Part shown: in pieces, positions 54,871 through 64,000 of the stretch
Numbering within the stretch: position 1 is the stretch's first letter
Layout of the letters: every line of letters begins with the position of its first letter
Origin: Mycobacterium triplex
GTDB taxonomy: Bacteria; Actinomycetota; Actinomycetes; Mycobacteriales; Mycobacteriaceae
Reading direction: 5' to 3'
DNA: 64,000 nucleotides
Assembly (NCBI RefSeq): GCF_000689255.1
Contig: NZ_HG964446.1
Coordinates: 2,760,854-2,824,853 of the forward strand
Notes under the pieces: model-generated
Database searches by the model: none
Seen by the model: the letters and a program-made list of their open reading frames with translations, nothing else
Told to the model about the DNA's origin: nothing
Made by a program: the position numbers and the translations under genes

Positions 54871-55701
54871 ACGGGCTCGAGCCGCACGAACGCGGCGGTT
54901 GATCTCGTCGGGGTGGTCCTCGGCAACGACGCGAACGACGATCCAGCCCATCTGCTCGAGCATCTCCAGCCGGCGAATGTCCTTGACGTACTGGGCCCGA
55001 CTGGACCGGTGTTGGTCACCGTCGTACTCCACCGCGACCTTGATCTCCTCCCACCCCATATCCAAATACGCCTCTGCCCAACCCCATTCGTTGCGAACCG
55101 CGATCTGAGTCTGCGGCGGTGGGAATCCGGAACTCACCAACAGCAGACGCAGCCAGGTTTCTTTCGGGGACTGCGCTCCGCCATCGACGAGGTCGAGGAC
55201 GGTTCGCGCGGCTTTCATGCCCCGACGGCCGCGATAGCGGTCGAACAGCAAATCGATATCGGCTTGCTTGAGATCGGTTGCCTGTGTGAGTGCGTCGACC
55301 GCTGCAACGGCGATGCCTAACCGATAGCGTCGCGCCAAATCAAGAGCCGTGCGCGCTGGCGTTGTCGCGCGCATGCCGTCGACGATGACGATTTCGTCGG
55401 TCTCGATCCGCTCTTCCCAGACGTCCACCCCGGCAGTGCGACGACGGTTGGTGTCGATGATCGCGGCGGGCAGAGCCGCATCGATCCACTTTGCGCCATG
55501 CAATGCAGACGCCGAGAAGCCGGCGAGGATGCCCCGGCGCCTCGAGCGCAGCCAACATGCCTTCGCTCGCAACACCGACGTCAGCTGGGCATCCCGAGGC
55601 GCGTAGACGTTCTTGTGCAGGGCGATGTAGCGCTTTTCGAGCTCATGGCGTGACAGCCTGCCTGCGGCGAGGGCTTCGCTACCCAAAAACGGGTCAGTCA
55701 T
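54862..55701 (-). CDS. DUF559 protein with AbiEi-like N-terminus
   Basis: The 279-residue protein begins MTDPFLGSEALAAGRLSRHE, a short winged-HTH region like those of AbiEi-type antitoxins, and ends in a DUF559 domain with the restriction-endonuclease-like core VAVEYDGDQH (Glu225, Asp227, His231) and a following IRRLEMLEQMGWIVVRVVAE. The middle holds GMRATTPARTALDLARRYRL. No partner toxin gene is adjacent. It is in the place of Rv1482c, divergent from fabG1. Hairpin repeats flank it. Whether it cuts nucleic acid is unknown. Confidence 0.82.
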   Translation of the reverse strand: MTDPFLGSEALAAGRLSRHELEKRYIALHKNVYAPRDAQLTSVLRAKACWLRSRRRGILAGFSASALHGAKWIDAALPAAIIDTNRRRTAGVDVWEERIETDEIVIVDGMRATTPARTALDLARRYRLGIAVAAVDALTQATDLKQADIDLLFDRYRGRRGMKAARTVLDLVDGGAQSPKETWLRLLLVSSGFPPPQTQIAVRNEWGWAEAYLDMGWEEIKVAVEYDGDQHRSSRAQYVKDIRRLEMLEQMGWIVVRVVAEDHPDEINRRVRAARARRA

Positions 55702-55734
55702 GCCGGAAGTGTGCCGACAACCCCCGACACCAAT

Positions 55735-55796
55735 GCGCGAGCGTAGCGCCACGTTGCTGTACGCCGCGATATCGCAGCGTGCCGTTACGCTCGCGA
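55735..55796. repeat. Hairpin repeat HP2, between DUF559 gene and fabG1
   Basis: The left arm (55737-55757) pairs imperfectly with the right arm (55774-55794; about three mismatches in 21), with a 16-base loop. The right arm repeats the HP1 right arm exactly over 19 bases. It lies 35 bases upstream of the DUF559 start and 63 bases before fabG1. Confidence 0.78.
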
Positions 55797-55831
55797 CCCA
55801 AGGGGGTCGCACGAGGGGGGCCCCAGCATCC

Positions 55832-57449
<1,618 letters not shown>

Positions 57450-57456
57450 CCCGGCA

Positions 57457-58494
57457 ATGGATTTCGATGCCGTCCTGCTGCTGTCCTTCGGCGGCCCAGA
57501 AGGGCCTGAGCAGGTTCGCCCCTTCCTGGAGAACGTCACCCGGGGCCGCAATGTGCCACCGGAACGCCTCGACGACGTCGCGGAGCACTACCTGCATTTC
57601 GGCGGCGTCTCACCGATCAACGGCATCAACCGGGCGCTGATCGCGCAGCTGGAAGCGGAGCTGCGTAATCGCGGCTCTGATCTCCCGGTGTATTTCGGCA
57701 ACCGCAACTGGGAGCCTTACGTCGAAGACGCCGTAAAGGCAATGCGCGACAACGGTGTTCGTCGCGCCGCGGTGTTCACTACGTCAGCGTGGAGCGGGTA
57801 TTCCAGCTGCACGCAATACAGCGAAGACATCGCCCGTGCCCGTGCGGCCGCGGGGCCGGATGCGCCTGAGTTGGTCAAGCTGCGGCCGTATTTCGACCAC
57901 CCGCGCTTCGTGCGGATCTTCGCCGACACCCTCGGTGCGGCCTCCGGCGCGTTGACCGCCGAGCAACAGGCCGGCGCGCGTCTGGTCTTCACCGCGCATT
58001 CGATTCCGGTGGCCGCCGACGAGCGCGTCGGCCCGCGGCTGTACAGCCGCCAAGTCGCTTACGCCGCAAGCCTTGTCGCGGCGGCCGCCGGGTACACCGA
58101 GTACGACCTGGCCTGGCAGTCCCGTTCGGGGCCGCCGCAGGTGCCATGGCTGGAACCCGATGTCGCCGACCATCTCACGACGCTGACCGCCGCCGGCACC
58201 AAGTCGGTCATCATCTGTCCGGTCGGTTTTGTGGCCGACCACATCGAGGTGGTGTGGGATCTCGATACCGAGTTGGCGGCCCAGGCCGAAGCGGCCGGCG
58301 TGGCGCTGGTGCGGGCTTCGACGCCCAACGCGCATCCGCGATTCGCTCAGCTGGCCGCGGACCTGATCGACGAGCTGCGCGAAGGCCGCGCGCCCGAGCG
58401 GGTGACGGGCCCCGATCCGGTGCCGGGCTGCCTGGCCAGCGTCAACGGCGCGGCCTGCTGCCCGCCGCATTGTGTTGCGCGCGCGGACGGTTAG
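57457..58494 (+). CDS. hemH: Ferrochelatase
   Basis: The 345-residue enzyme inserts iron into a porphyrin; in actinobacteria the substrate is coproporphyrin III. The family blocks [41 protein letters not shown] with the active His and [17 protein letters not shown] are present. The C-terminal [15 protein letters not shown] supplies cysteines for the [2Fe-2S] cluster of actinobacterial enzymes. It starts 7 bases after inhA (known as hemZ in mycobacteria) and converges with the next gene with a 4-base overlap. Confidence 0.95.
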   Translation: MDFDAVLLLSFGGPEGPEQVRPFLENVTRGRNVPPERLDDVAEHYLHFGGVSPINGINRALIAQLEAELRNRGSDLPVYFGNRNWEPYVEDAVKAMRDNGVRRAAVFTTSAWSGYSSCTQYSEDIARARAAAGPDAPELVKLRPYFDHPRFVRIFADTLGAASGALTAEQQAGARLVFTAHSIPVAADERVGPRLYSRQVAYAASLVAAAAGYTEYDLAWQSRSGPPQVPWLEPDVADHLTTLTAAGTKSVIICPVGFVADHIEVVWDLDTELAAQAEAAGVALVRASTPNAHPRFAQLAADLIDELREGRAPERVTGPDPVPGCLASVNGAACCPPHCVARADG

Positions 58495-59405
58495 TCGGTC
58501 CAGGCCGAGTGCAGGATCGCGTTCACCGCGGCCATCCGCGCCGAACGCACCACCGCGTTGAGTGGCCGCAGCGCGTCGCCGGCGATCCGTGCCTCCGACG
58601 AGGATTGCGTGCCGAGCGGTTCCAGGCCCGCGGCGATCGGCGCGGTGGAGTCGGCCCGGCTGAGCCCGGCGCTCACCGCGATGATGGCATCGACGTGTGC
58701 GGCGTTCTCCAGCACCCGCAACGCACGCGACGGCGCGTGGTCCGGAATCCGGTGTTGCCGTGTGGATTCCAGCAGCTGCTCGACGAGGCCTCGCGGATCG
58801 TCGATGTCGCTTGCCGATCCCAGCCCGATGGCGCCAAGCGCATCGGCGGCCGAACGCACGGCCGAGCGCAGCGAGTATTCGGCATCGCCCAGCTCGTGAT
58901 GGTCGAACAACGGCGCGCCGGGCAGCGAGTACACCGTCCAGGACAGCGCGCACAGCTCCGGCGGAGCGTCGTCGGCCTCGTCAAGATCGTCATAGGAGAA
59001 CTCGGGCACCAGGCCGACCGCGGCGGTGGGATCGTCGGGGTGGGTGATGATCACCGCCTCGCCGGCGGCCAGGGCGTCGCGCTCGAACTGGGTCCCGGGG
59101 GCCAGGCCGCGCACGTCGCCGGGAACCGGCAACACCACGTTGATCGTCCCGCGCAACGGAGCGGCCGCCCCCGGCAGCGTCACCCGGCCAACCGCGGCGC
59201 GCAGCGTCTGCAACAACGAGACGCTCCCGGCGTCGTGGACGTCGGGCCATGGCAGCCCGGTGTGACCGGCGGCGACCGCATCATACGCGGTGACGGATTG
59301 TTTTGGCGCCCAAAGAGATAACGCGTCCAACACGTCGTCGGGCGCGGCCTTGCCCGCGAGCCAGGCGTTGGCCCACACGGACAGCGAAACACTCGGACAC
59401 CACAT
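58491..59405 (-). CDS. Conserved hypothetical protein (Rv1486c-like)
   Basis: The 304-residue protein starts at an ATG that gives [20 protein letters not shown]; the frame stays open far upstream through the next genes without meaning. It has no membrane helices or signal peptide. Conserved-looking parts are [20 protein letters not shown] and [20 protein letters not shown]. It has no named domain that I recognise and is in the place of Rv1486c. It is divergent from the NfeD gene over 57 bases. Confidence 0.8.
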   Translation of the reverse strand: MWCPSVSLSVWANAWLAGKAAPDDVLDALSLWAPKQSVTAYDAVAAGHTGLPWPDVHDAGSVSLLQTLRAAVGRVTLPGAAAPLRGTINVVLPVPGDVRGLAPGTQFERDALAAGEAVIITHPDDPTAAVGLVPEFSYDDLDEADDAPPELCALSWTVYSLPGAPLFDHHELGDAEYSLRSAVRSAADALGAIGLGSASDIDDPRGLVEQLLESTRQHRIPDHAPSRALRVLENAAHVDAIIAVSAGLSRADSTAPIAAGLEPLGTQSSSEARIAGDALRPLNAVVRSARMAAVNAILHSAWTD

Positions 59406-59462
59406 GATCTCGCAGTGTAGTTGTTCGGTCCGGCAAAGGCGGATCACGCGTATTCTGACGGC

Positions 59463-59891
59463 ATGGCGATCGCGCTGAGCTGGCTGATCTTCGCGCTGGC
59501 CCTTGCCGGTGCCGAGGCTCTGACGGGCGATATGTTCCTGTTGATGTTGGGCGGCGGCGCGCTCGCCGCCTCGGCCACCGCGTGGTTCACCGATTGGCCG
59601 ATCCTGGCCGATGGCGCGGTGTTCCTGGTGGTCTCGGTCCTGCTCGTGCTGCTGGTCCGGCCCGCGTTGCGGCAGCGGATGACGCCGAAGTCGCTGCCGA
59701 CCGGCATCAAGGCGCTGGAGGGCAAAAGCGCCCTGGTGCTCGGCCGGGTGGCCCGCGACGAGGGCCAGGTGAAACTCGACGGGCAGGTGTGGACGGCGCG
59801 TCCGTTCAACGACGGCGACGTCTACGAGCCCGGCGAATCGGTCACCGTCGTGCACATCGACGGCGCGACGGCGGTGGTCTTCAAGCACTAG
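59463..59891 (+). CDS. NfeD-like membrane protein
   Basis: The 142-residue protein has two to three N-terminal membrane helices and a C-terminal OB-like NfeD domain ([20 protein letters not shown], then [10 protein letters not shown]). It is a short NfeD type, without the serine protease part. NfeD proteins are paired with SPFH/stomatin proteins; the partner begins 27 bases downstream. It corresponds to Rv1487. Confidence 0.9.
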   Translation: MAIALSWLIFALALAGAEALTGDMFLLMLGGGALAASATAWFTDWPILADGAVFLVVSVLLVLLVRPALRQRMTPKSLPTGIKALEGKSALVLGRVARDEGQVKLDGQVWTARPFNDGDVYEPGESVTVVHIDGATAVVFKH

Positions 59892-59918
59892 AAGACGCTG
59901 CGAGAGAAAGGAACTGCG

Positions 59919-61055
59919 GTGGAAGGTGCGGTTGCAGGTTTGGTGTTGCTGGCCGTCCTGGTGATCTTTGCGATCATCGTGGTGGCCAAGTCCGTCGCGT
60001 TGATCCCGCAGGCCGAGGCCGCGGTGATCGAGCGGCTGGGCCGGTACAGCCGCACGGTCAGCGGACAGCTGACCTTGCTGGTGCCGTTCATCGATCGCGT
60101 CCGGGCGCGGGTCGACCTGCGCGAGCGGGTGGTGTCGTTCCCGCCGCAGCCGGTGATCACCGAGGACAACCTGACGCTCAACATCGACACCGTCGTCTAC
60201 TTCCAGGTCACCGTGCCGCAGGCGGCCGTCTACGAGATCAGCAACTACATCGTCGGCGTCGAGCAGCTCACCACGACCACGCTGCGCAACGTGGTCGGCG
60301 GCATGACCCTGGAGCAAACCCTGACCTCCCGCGACCAGATCAACGGCCAGTTGCGTGGTGTGCTCGACGAGGCGACCGGCCGCTGGGGCCTGCGGGTCGC
60401 CCGCGTTGAGCTGCGCAGCATCGACCCGCCGCCGTCGATCCAGGCCTCGATGGAAAAGCAGATGAAGGCCGACCGGGAGAAGCGGGCGATGATCCTGACC
60501 GCCGAGGGCACCCGGGAGGCGGCGATCAAGCAGGCCGAGGGCGCCAAGCAGGCGCAGATCCTGGCCGCCGAGGGCGCCAAGCAGGCCGCGATCCTGGCCG
60601 CCGAGGCCGACCGGCAATCCCGGATGCTGCGCGCCCAGGGTGAGCGCGCCGCGGCCTACCTGCAGGCCCAGGGCCAGGCCAAGGCGATCGAGAAGACGTT
60701 CGCGGCGATCAAGGCCGGCCGGCCCACCCCGGAGATGCTGGCCTACCAGTACCTGCAGACGCTGCCGGAGATGGCGCGCGGCGACGCCAACAAGGTGTGG
60801 GTGGTGCCCAGCGACTTCAGCGCGGCGCTACAGGGTTTCACCAGACTGCTGGGCACGCCGGGCGAGGACGGGGTGTTCCGCTTCCAGCCGTCGCCGGTCG
60901 AGGACGTGGCCAAGCACGCGGCCGACGCCGACGACGCCGAGGTGGCCGATTGGTTCTCCACCGAGACCGATCCCAAGATCGCCCAGGCGGTCGCCAAGGC
61001 CGAGGCGATCGCCCGCCAGCCGATCGACGGCCAGCCGCCGGAATTGACCCAATAG
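59919..61055 (+). CDS. SPFH/Band 7 stomatin-like protein
   Basis: The 378-residue protein has an N-terminal membrane anchor, the SPFH domain ([20 protein letters not shown], then [20 protein letters not shown]) and a helical region with tandem AEGAKQA units ([20 protein letters not shown]) near residues 208-225, typical of flotillin/stomatin oligomers. The GTG start follows GAGAAAGGAACTGC. It probably forms membrane microdomains with the NfeD partner. Confidence 0.92.
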   Translation: MEGAVAGLVLLAVLVIFAIIVVAKSVALIPQAEAAVIERLGRYSRTVSGQLTLLVPFIDRVRARVDLRERVVSFPPQPVITEDNLTLNIDTVVYFQVTVPQAAVYEISNYIVGVEQLTTTTLRNVVGGMTLEQTLTSRDQINGQLRGVLDEATGRWGLRVARVELRSIDPPPSIQASMEKQMKADREKRAMILTAEGTREAAIKQAEGAKQAQILAAEGAKQAAILAAEADRQSRMLRAQGERAAAYLQAQGQAKAIEKTFAAIKAGRPTPEMLAYQYLQTLPEMARGDANKVWVVPSDFSAALQGFTRLLGTPGEDGVFRFQPSPVEDVAKHAADADDAEVADWFSTETDPKIAQAVAKAEAIARQPIDGQPPELTQ

Positions 61056-61064
61056 GATTGCCGG

Positions 61065-61421
61065 ATGACTGTTTTGACTTCACCGAAGACGTATACGGCG
61101 CTGGGCGCGTTTCACGCCGTCGACGCCGTGTTGTGCGGTGTCCAGATCGCCCCGATCCGGAAAATCCTGGATGACGTCGGACTCCCGGAGAACGTCAGGC
61201 CCGTGCTGCCGGTGGTGAAGGCCGCCGCCGCGGTCGGCTTGCTGTCGGTCACCCGCTTTCCCGCCCTGGCGAGGCTGACGACGGCGATGCTGACGCTGTA
61301 TTTCGTGCTGGCGGTGGGTGCGCACGTTCGGGTGCGCGACAAGGTCGTCAACGGTCTGCCGGCCGCGCTGTTCTTGGCCCTGGTCGCCGCGATGACGGTG
61401 AAGGGTCCGGACCGCACCTAG
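61065..61421 (+). CDS. DoxX-like small membrane protein
   Basis: The 118-residue protein has four hydrophobic segments in the DoxX-like arrangement (AFHAVDAVLCGVQIAPIRKI, then VVKAAAAVGLLSVTRFPALA, TTAMLTLYFVLAVGAHVRVR, and a C-terminal ALFLALVAAMT). Such proteins act in membrane redox or quinone-linked processes, with no established role here. It starts 9 bases after the stomatin gene, at the place of Rv1489. Its stop overlaps the nitroreductase remnant. Confidence 0.78.
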   Translation: MTVLTSPKTYTALGAFHAVDAVLCGVQIAPIRKILDDVGLPENVRPVLPVVKAAAAVGLLSVTRFPALARLTTAMLTLYFVLAVGAHVRVRDKVVNGLPAALFLALVAAMTVKGPDRT

Positions 61422-61670
61422 TCGAGGCGCAGCTCGACCAGCGGCAGGACCTCAATGTTGCGGAACCACTGCGCTTTTCGGCCGAATCCGGAGGCGACGA
61501 CGTAAGTGTCCGGCCTCCGGTGGTCGACCCCGATGCTCGAGCATCAGCATGCGTGAGCCGAACAGCGCGCCCGCCCGGGCTCGATAGATCCAGATCGGCG
61601 CGCGGACCAGCGGGCGGGACCGCAGCACCCACCCGGCCGCTCGGGCGAGGAGTGAATGTACTTGTGCCAC
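61418..61670 (-). pseudogene. Broken deazaflavin-dependent nitroreductase (Ddn-like)
   Basis: Reading from 61670, one frame gives LLARAAGWVLRSRPLVRAPI and then WIYRARAGALFGSRMLMLEH, the N-terminal half of F420-dependent nitroreductases. A different frame then gives PDTYVVASGFGRKAQWFRNI and ends ELRLD with a TAG at 61418-61420. The join near 61525 lacks the usual linker of about 15-18 residues and shifts the frame, so a deletion has broken the gene; the C-terminus is also short. Confidence 0.78.
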
Positions 61671-61678
61671 TTACGTTG

Positions 61679-62008
61679 TCACGGCTGCGGCTCGAGAGGA
61701 GCCGACGACGGCTGCGCGTGCGGGCCCGGCGGCAGCGGGGGCGCGGGCACGACGCTGGGCGCGGGTGCGGTCGTCGGCGCGAAACTGGTCGTCGAAGGGG
61801 CGGGCGGCGCGGGATACCCCGGCGTTTGGGACGAGAACGGTGGCGGGTAAGGCGGCGGGGGCAGCTGGACGCGGATCGTGAACACCAGACCGGTGACCGC
61901 GAAGGCGGCGATCGCGCCGACGATCAGGCCTGCCAGCCCGGCAGCGACCAGTGCGGCGGTGGAAAATCGCCGACCGGGTGCGCCGGTGTCGGTTTTCTCG
62001 GAGGTCAT
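61679..62008 (-). CDS. Membrane-anchored Pro-rich protein
   Basis: The 109-residue protein has one membrane helix at about residues 17-43 (STAALVAAGLAGLIVGAIAA and on) and a Pro/Ala-rich tail of about 55 residues. The tail should lie outside the membrane. It starts 10 bases after the protease gene and is likely co-transcribed. The function is unknown; a spacer or wall-spanning anchor is possible. Confidence 0.72.
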   Translation of the reverse strand: MTSEKTDTGAPGRRFSTAALVAAGLAGLIVGAIAAFAVTGLVFTIRVQLPPPPYPPPFSSQTPGYPAPPAPSTTSFAPTTAPAPSVVPAPPLPPGPHAQPSSAPLEPQP

Positions 62009-62018
62009 GTCGCTCCCG

Positions 62019-63017
62019 TCAGGGCGGTCCGGATGGTTGTGCGGTCATGGCGGTCAGATGCCATTGGTCCAGCCACGGCTGTACCAGCTCGGCAACCGAG
62101 AATTTCGCCGGGGCCAGGCATCCCGCGTTGGGGTTGGCGGGATTGCTGCCGCGGATGTCGATGCCGACGGCGGTGGCGGCGCCGTCGTCTTGCATGAGGT
62201 ACACCGGGCCGCCGGAATCCCCGCATTGTCCGCCCGCCGCGAACGAGACCTTGCTCTCGGTGACGTCGAGGATCGCCCCGCATTCGGCCTCACCGCTGCT
62301 CATGCCGAACTTGCACAGCTGCTGTCCGACCGACAGCGCCGTGGTGACCCCGGTGATCGGCAATCGGGCCGCGACGGCCGGGCTCTGCGGGATGTGGTCG
62401 CCGTCGAGCATGATCAGGCCGATGTCGTGCTGCTCGTCGTGGACGCCCTCGTTGACGGTCCGGACGAACGTGCCCAGCTTTGCGTACGGCAGAATTCCGC
62501 CGAGGTTCATCACCACCTTGGTCGGCTTGCGGGGCCGATTGCAGTGACCGGCGGTGAGTACGCCGGCCTCGCCGCCGCTGGTGCGCACCAAAAAACCAGC
62601 CGTACAACCCATTCCGCCGGAACCGTCGGCGTATTCGACGTAGATGCCCGCTCCCGGCCCGACGGCAGCGGACGCCGGCAACGCGATCGGCGTCAGGTCG
62701 GGCTGCGCGGTCTCCGCAGTGTGCTCGACGTCCTTGGGCGCCAGCCAGATGGCCGTCATACACACCACCGCTGCGAACGCGGCGCCGATCGTCAGCCACG
62801 AGGCCCGCGTGCGATCCCGTGGTGCCGGCGGGTATCGGATCGCCGGCGAGGCGAACACGCCGCCGTTCGGAACGCGGTACAGCTTGATCCGGTCGAGCAG
62901 GAACGACAGGACCGCAACGGCCACCGATGCCAGGGCGCCCAGCAAGAGCATGAGGAGCCCGGCGCGCGACGGCTGCAAGCTGAAGCTCGCCAGCTGCTGC
63001 GCGTAGACCCGCTCCAT
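62019..63017 (-). CDS. Membrane-anchored trypsin-like serine protease
   Basis: The 332-residue protein has two N-terminal membrane helices (about residues 20-42 and 75-92) and a chymotrypsin-fold domain. The catalytic triad is seen in TAGHCNR (His158), QHDIGLI (Asp198) and GQCGDSGGPVY (Ser268), and cysteine pairs resemble the disulfides of S1 proteases. The domain is probably extracytoplasmic. I do not place it in the M. tuberculosis order. A Pro-rich membrane protein follows at 10 bases. Substrate unknown. Confidence 0.82.
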   Translation of the reverse strand: MERVYAQQLASFSLQPSRAGLLMLLLGALASVAVAVLSFLLDRIKLYRVPNGGVFASPAIRYPPAPRDRTRASWLTIGAAFAAVVCMTAIWLAPKDVEHTAETAQPDLTPIALPASAAVGPGAGIYVEYADGSGGMGCTAGFLVRTSGGEAGVLTAGHCNRPRKPTKVVMNLGGILPYAKLGTFVRTVNEGVHDEQHDIGLIMLDGDHIPQSPAVAARLPITGVTTALSVGQQLCKFGMSSGEAECGAILDVTESKVSFAAGGQCGDSGGPVYLMQDDGAATAVGIDIRGSNPANPNAGCLAPAKFSVAELVQPWLDQWHLTAMTAQPSGPP

Positions 63018-63066
63018 TGCATAGATCTTTCAGGCAACGGGCGGCGCGCTCAACAAAACGGCGCGG

Positions 63067-63825
63067 TTAGCCGAAAATGACCGGTTCGGGGGCGGGCTCG
63101 TCGGGCTGCGGGCGGTGGTGATGGCGGCGGTAATGCCGTATTTCCAGGAACAGCCCCGTGAGCCCCAGGGCACCGGTGACCAACGACACCAGGAACAGCA
63201 GCGGGCTGGGGTGACCGGCCAGCGCGTCGCCGAGAAAGACCACCGCGGCGGTACCGGGCAGCAGGCCGGCCAGCGTGGCCAGCGTGTACGGCAGGATGCC
63301 GACAGCCGACGCCGCGGCCGCATAGTTCACGACGGAGAACGGCAGCACGGGAATCAACCGCAGCGACAAGACCGACACCCAGCCCCGCTCGCGCAGGCGT
63401 TCGTCGGCCCGGTGGATCGCGCGGTAACGAACCAGCCGGTTCAGCCGCCATCCCGCGGCGCGGACCAACAGCAGCGCCAGCACCGCGCTGGCCGTGCTGG
63501 CGACCACCGCGATCAGCACACCCAGCGCCGGGCCGAACAGCAGGCCCGCGGCCAGGGTGAACGCCGTGCGGGGGACCGGTACCACGGTGACGACGACGTG
63601 CGCGACCAGAAATGCCAACGGGAACCACGGGCCCAGCGATTGGGCCCAATCGCGTAGCTGCAGCGCGCCGGGCAGCGGGATCCACAGCGCCACGGCAACC
63701 AAGACTGTGATAACGACCACTGCCGCCAGAGCGCGCGGCCGGGACAGCTGGCGCACGCTGATCACCAGCGCGCGCGAGAGACTGCGCAGCGTGCTGGTGG
63801 TTTTGGCGGTGGCGGGACTCGTCAC
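63067..63825 (-). CDS. TVP38/TMEM64-family membrane protein (Rv1491c-like)
   Basis: The 252-residue protein has five or six membrane helices and the VTT-domain segments AAGLLFGPALGVLIAVVAST and LRLIPVLPFSVVNYAAAASA. The GTG start giving MTSPATAKTTSTLRSLSRAL yields the length known for Rv1491c; the frame is open 38 codons upstream. DedA/VTT proteins move lipids across membranes. It ends the last minus-strand set of the window. Confidence 0.88.
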   Translation of the reverse strand: MTSPATAKTTSTLRSLSRALVISVRQLSRPRALAAVVVITVLVAVALWIPLPGALQLRDWAQSLGPWFPLAFLVAHVVVTVVPVPRTAFTLAAGLLFGPALGVLIAVVASTASAVLALLLVRAAGWRLNRLVRYRAIHRADERLRERGWVSVLSLRLIPVLPFSVVNYAAAASAVGILPYTLATLAGLLPGTAAVVFLGDALAGHPSPLLFLVSLVTGALGLTGLFLEIRHYRRHHHRPQPDEPAPEPVIFG

Positions 63826-63955
63826 GCCACCCAACGTTACGGGCCAGAAATGAATTACTTGTATCCCAGGCCTGGTGTTTCGCGGTTGCCCCGGCCCGAT
63901 CGACGCACCGCGCGGTTTTTTGGCGGCGGGGGCAATCAATTAGCCTGATTAGCGA

Positions 63956-63984
63956 GTTGCGTGTCCTCCGCAACTTCACGCAAC
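63956..63984. repeat. Inverted repeat at the right window edge
   Basis: GTTGCGTG (63956-63963) is complementary to CACGCAAC (63977-63984) with a 13-base spacer. It lies in the upstream region of the next gene, whose start is outside the window. It may be an operator or a stem in the leader. Confidence 0.5.
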
Positions 63985-64000
63985 GTTGCCAATAGCTGCG

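Noticed and set aside
54862..55701. DUF559 gene as a classical insertion sequence
   Set aside because: No transposase, no terminal inverted repeats of the usual kind and no target duplication were visible; the hairpins are direct copies of each other.

Overview
This 64 kb window is chromosomal DNA of a non-tuberculous Mycobacterium, probably a slow grower. The DNA is GC-rich with many GTG and TTG starts. Gene content and order follow the Mycobacterium tuberculosis stretch Rv1422 to Rv1491c, with local gains and losses. It differs from that reference, as I remember it, by a ppc gene, a small pair of secreted Cys proteins, a YihY gene and a trypsin-like protease, and by lacking the PE/PE_PGRS genes. 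No tRNA, rRNA, CRISPR array, prophage or transposase gene was seen, and no gene-free stretch exceeds about 300 bases.

Layout. 1-7800: end of cuvA, whiA, a wax ester synthase/DGAT-like gene, a lipid operon on the minus strand (acyltransferase, fadD12, lipO) and a PucR-type regulator. 7974-14844: a small unknown gene, the glycolytic operon gap-pgk-tpiA, then secG and ppc. 14971-22780: a DUF4239 membrane protein and, on the minus strand, the pentose phosphate operon tkt-tal-zwf-opcA-pgl, mostly joined by 4-base overlaps. 23046-29391: heme A synthesis (ctaB, ctaA) around two small secreted Cys proteins, qor and a shortened ATP-grasp-like gene, followed by a drug-type ABC exporter whose genes overlap mptB. 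31215-38599: the iron-sulfur assembly operon sufR-B-D-C-S-U-T; sufB is split by a 378-residue intein. 38704-48318: YihY, fadE15, thioredoxin, echA12, an ABC-F protein, a tiny HTH protein, a TetR regulator and aconitase. 48521-54763: cell wall group Rv1476-like, ripA, ripB, moxR1, DUF58 and VWA genes. 54814-55796: a hairpin-flanked DUF559 gene. 55859-59405: fabG1-inhA-hemH and a convergent unknown gene. 59463-63825: NfeD/stomatin pair, DoxX-like protein, a broken nitroreductase, a membrane-anchored serine protease with a Pro-rich partner, and a TVP38 membrane protein.

Themes. Much of the window is core metabolism and cell wall biology. Several regulatory sites can be read directly: a palindrome on the sufR start codon, an AcnR-like site upstream of acn, a 17-base palindrome just before ctaA, repeated GGTCAC boxes before ripA, and a conserved-looking promoter before fabG1. 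The least explained parts are the hairpin/DUF559 cassette next to the fabG1-inhA promoter, the WCPG-type secreted pair with its repeated upstream element, and the protease/Pro-rich pair. Comparisons with M. tuberculosis are from memory; no searches were run.
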